Of a stretch of 64,000 nt of DNA, positions 59,843 to 64,000 are shown piece after piece; position 1 is the stretch's first letter, and each line of letters opens with the position of its first letter. This DNA comes from Poseidonocella pacifica (lineage in GTDB: Bacteria > Pseudomonadota > Alphaproteobacteria > Rhodobacterales > Rhodobacteraceae): NCBI RefSeq assembly GCF_900111875.1, contig NZ_FOJU01000004.1, forward strand, positions 124,001 through 188,000. The letters run 5' to 3'. Below the pieces are notes generated by a model, which worked only from the letters and a program-made list of their open reading frames with translations, was not told the origin of the DNA and made no database searches. The position numbers were made by a program, and so were the translations under genes.

Positions 59843-60530
59843 GCTGGCTCGGTCCGCAGGAATGGGAGGCTGTGCGGTTGTCGCTGCGCGTCGCGGCATG
59901 GGCGACCTTGATCAGCCTTCCGCTTGGATTGCTGACCGCGCATGCGCTGGCTCGCTGGCGCTTTCCGGGGCGGCAAATCCTGAACGGACTTGTACACCTG
60001 CCGCTTGTCCTGCCTCCGGTGGTGACCGGCTATCTCTTACTTTTGGCCTTCGGTACGCAGGGGCCGTTCGGCCGCGTGTTGGAGGCAATGGGCGCGGGGG
60101 TCGCGTTCCGTTGGACCGGGGCGGTGCTTGCCGCGGCCGTCATGGCGTTTCCCCTGATGGTCCGGGCCATGCGGCTCTCGATCGAAGCGGTCGACCCTAA
60201 GCTTGAACAGGCTGCCGCGACGCTGGGGGCCTCTCGCGTCTGGATCTTTCTGACCATAACGCTCCCGCTTGTATTGCCGGGGATCGTCACGGGGGCGATC
60301 CTCACCTTTGCCAAGGCAATGGGGGAGTTCGGGGCGACGATCACCTTCGTGTCCAATATCCCCGGACAGACTCAAACCCTGCCTTCCGCGGTCTATGCCT
60401 TCTTGCAGGTGCCGGGCGGCGAGGGGGCCGCGATGCGGCTCGTCCTCATCTCCATCGCCGTCGCCATGGGCGCGTTGGCCCTCTCGGAGGTTCTTGCCCG
60501 CCGCATCGCCCGCCGGATCGGGCAGGCCTG

Positions 60531-60531
<1 letters not shown>
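59839..60531 (+). CDS. modB: molybdate ABC transporter permease
   Basis: Encodes 230 aa, beginning at GTG 59839 that overlaps the modA stop. Five or more membrane segments are visible, for example LRVAAWATLISLPLGLLTAH, LVHLPLVLPPVVTGYLLLL and LVLISIAVAMGALALSEVL. The EAA-type loop that docks the ATPase is EQAAATLGASRVWIFLTITL. The GEFGATITFVSNIPGQTQTL tract is characteristic of ModB. It is coupled to modC by TGATG. Confidence 0.96.

Positions 60532-64000
<3,469 letters not shown>

Overview
The window is a chromosomal segment of an alphaproteobacterium, most likely a member of the Rhodobacterales (Roseobacter group). The evidence is a CcrM-type GANTC methyltransferase, TTAA-N7-TTAA (CtrA-type) boxes at motility genes, FlaF/FlbT flagellin regulators, a MotE-like protein, an RbaY-like phosphatase, high GC content, and the order mutM-ubiE-ubiB and rpsT-dnaA-dnaN-recF-gyrB. 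No rRNA, tRNA, CRISPR array, insertion sequence or prophage was recognised.

Layout. (1) 1-3.7 kb: the end of an unknown gene, three poorly characterised genes, rnhB and ccrM. The ccrM leader carries three GANTC sites and a perfect DnaA box. (2) 3.7-12.1 kb: housekeeping genes on mixed strands, comprising a CCA-adding enzyme, two Nudix hydrolases, hslO, ilvA, a membrane protein and argG. Among them is a divergent pair, a receiver-PP2C phosphatase (RbaY-like) and an Hpt protein, which share a perfect CtrA-type box. (3) 12.3-19.9 kb: motB, flgE, flgK, flgL, flgI and a GGDEF-EAL protein. (4) 19.9-25.3 kb: a complete beta-hydroxyaspartate cycle locus (bhcR divergent from bhcABCD) for glycolate/glyoxylate assimilation, sitting inside the flagellar supercluster. 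(5) 25.3-49.9 kb: the rest of the flagellar supercluster. Its units are fliF-fliH-fliN-fliP (minus), fliL-orf-motE-motA-orf734-sORF-flhA-fliR-flhB-orf122 (plus), flgB-flgC-fliE-fliQ-flgF-flgG-flgA-flgH-fliL2 (minus), fliI (plus), flagellin-flaF-flbT-DUF1217 and flgJ-flgN (minus), and fliK-flgD (plus). (6) 49.9-64 kb: ubiB, ubiE, mutM, an enoyl-CoA hydratase, rpsT, dnaA, dnaN, recF, a short ModE-like regulator with modABC, and gyrB, which runs off the right edge.

How it works together. The flagellar units encode the MS ring, rod, hook, P/L rings, export gate and ATPase, stator, flagellin and its post-transcriptional regulators. FliG, FliM, FliJ and FliD are not present here. Five flagellar promoter regions and the RbaY/Hpt region carry TTAA-N7-TTAA-like palindromes, four of them 45-57 nt before a plus-strand start, so one CtrA-type regulator probably coordinates motility and the phosphorelay/phosphatase pair. 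The cell-cycle theme recurs at ccrM (GANTC plus DnaA box) and dnaA. Coordinates of start codons were adjusted by hand where an upstream extension overlapped a neighbour or lacked a ribosome-binding site. Family assignments come from recognising motifs in the translated sequence, not from database searches.
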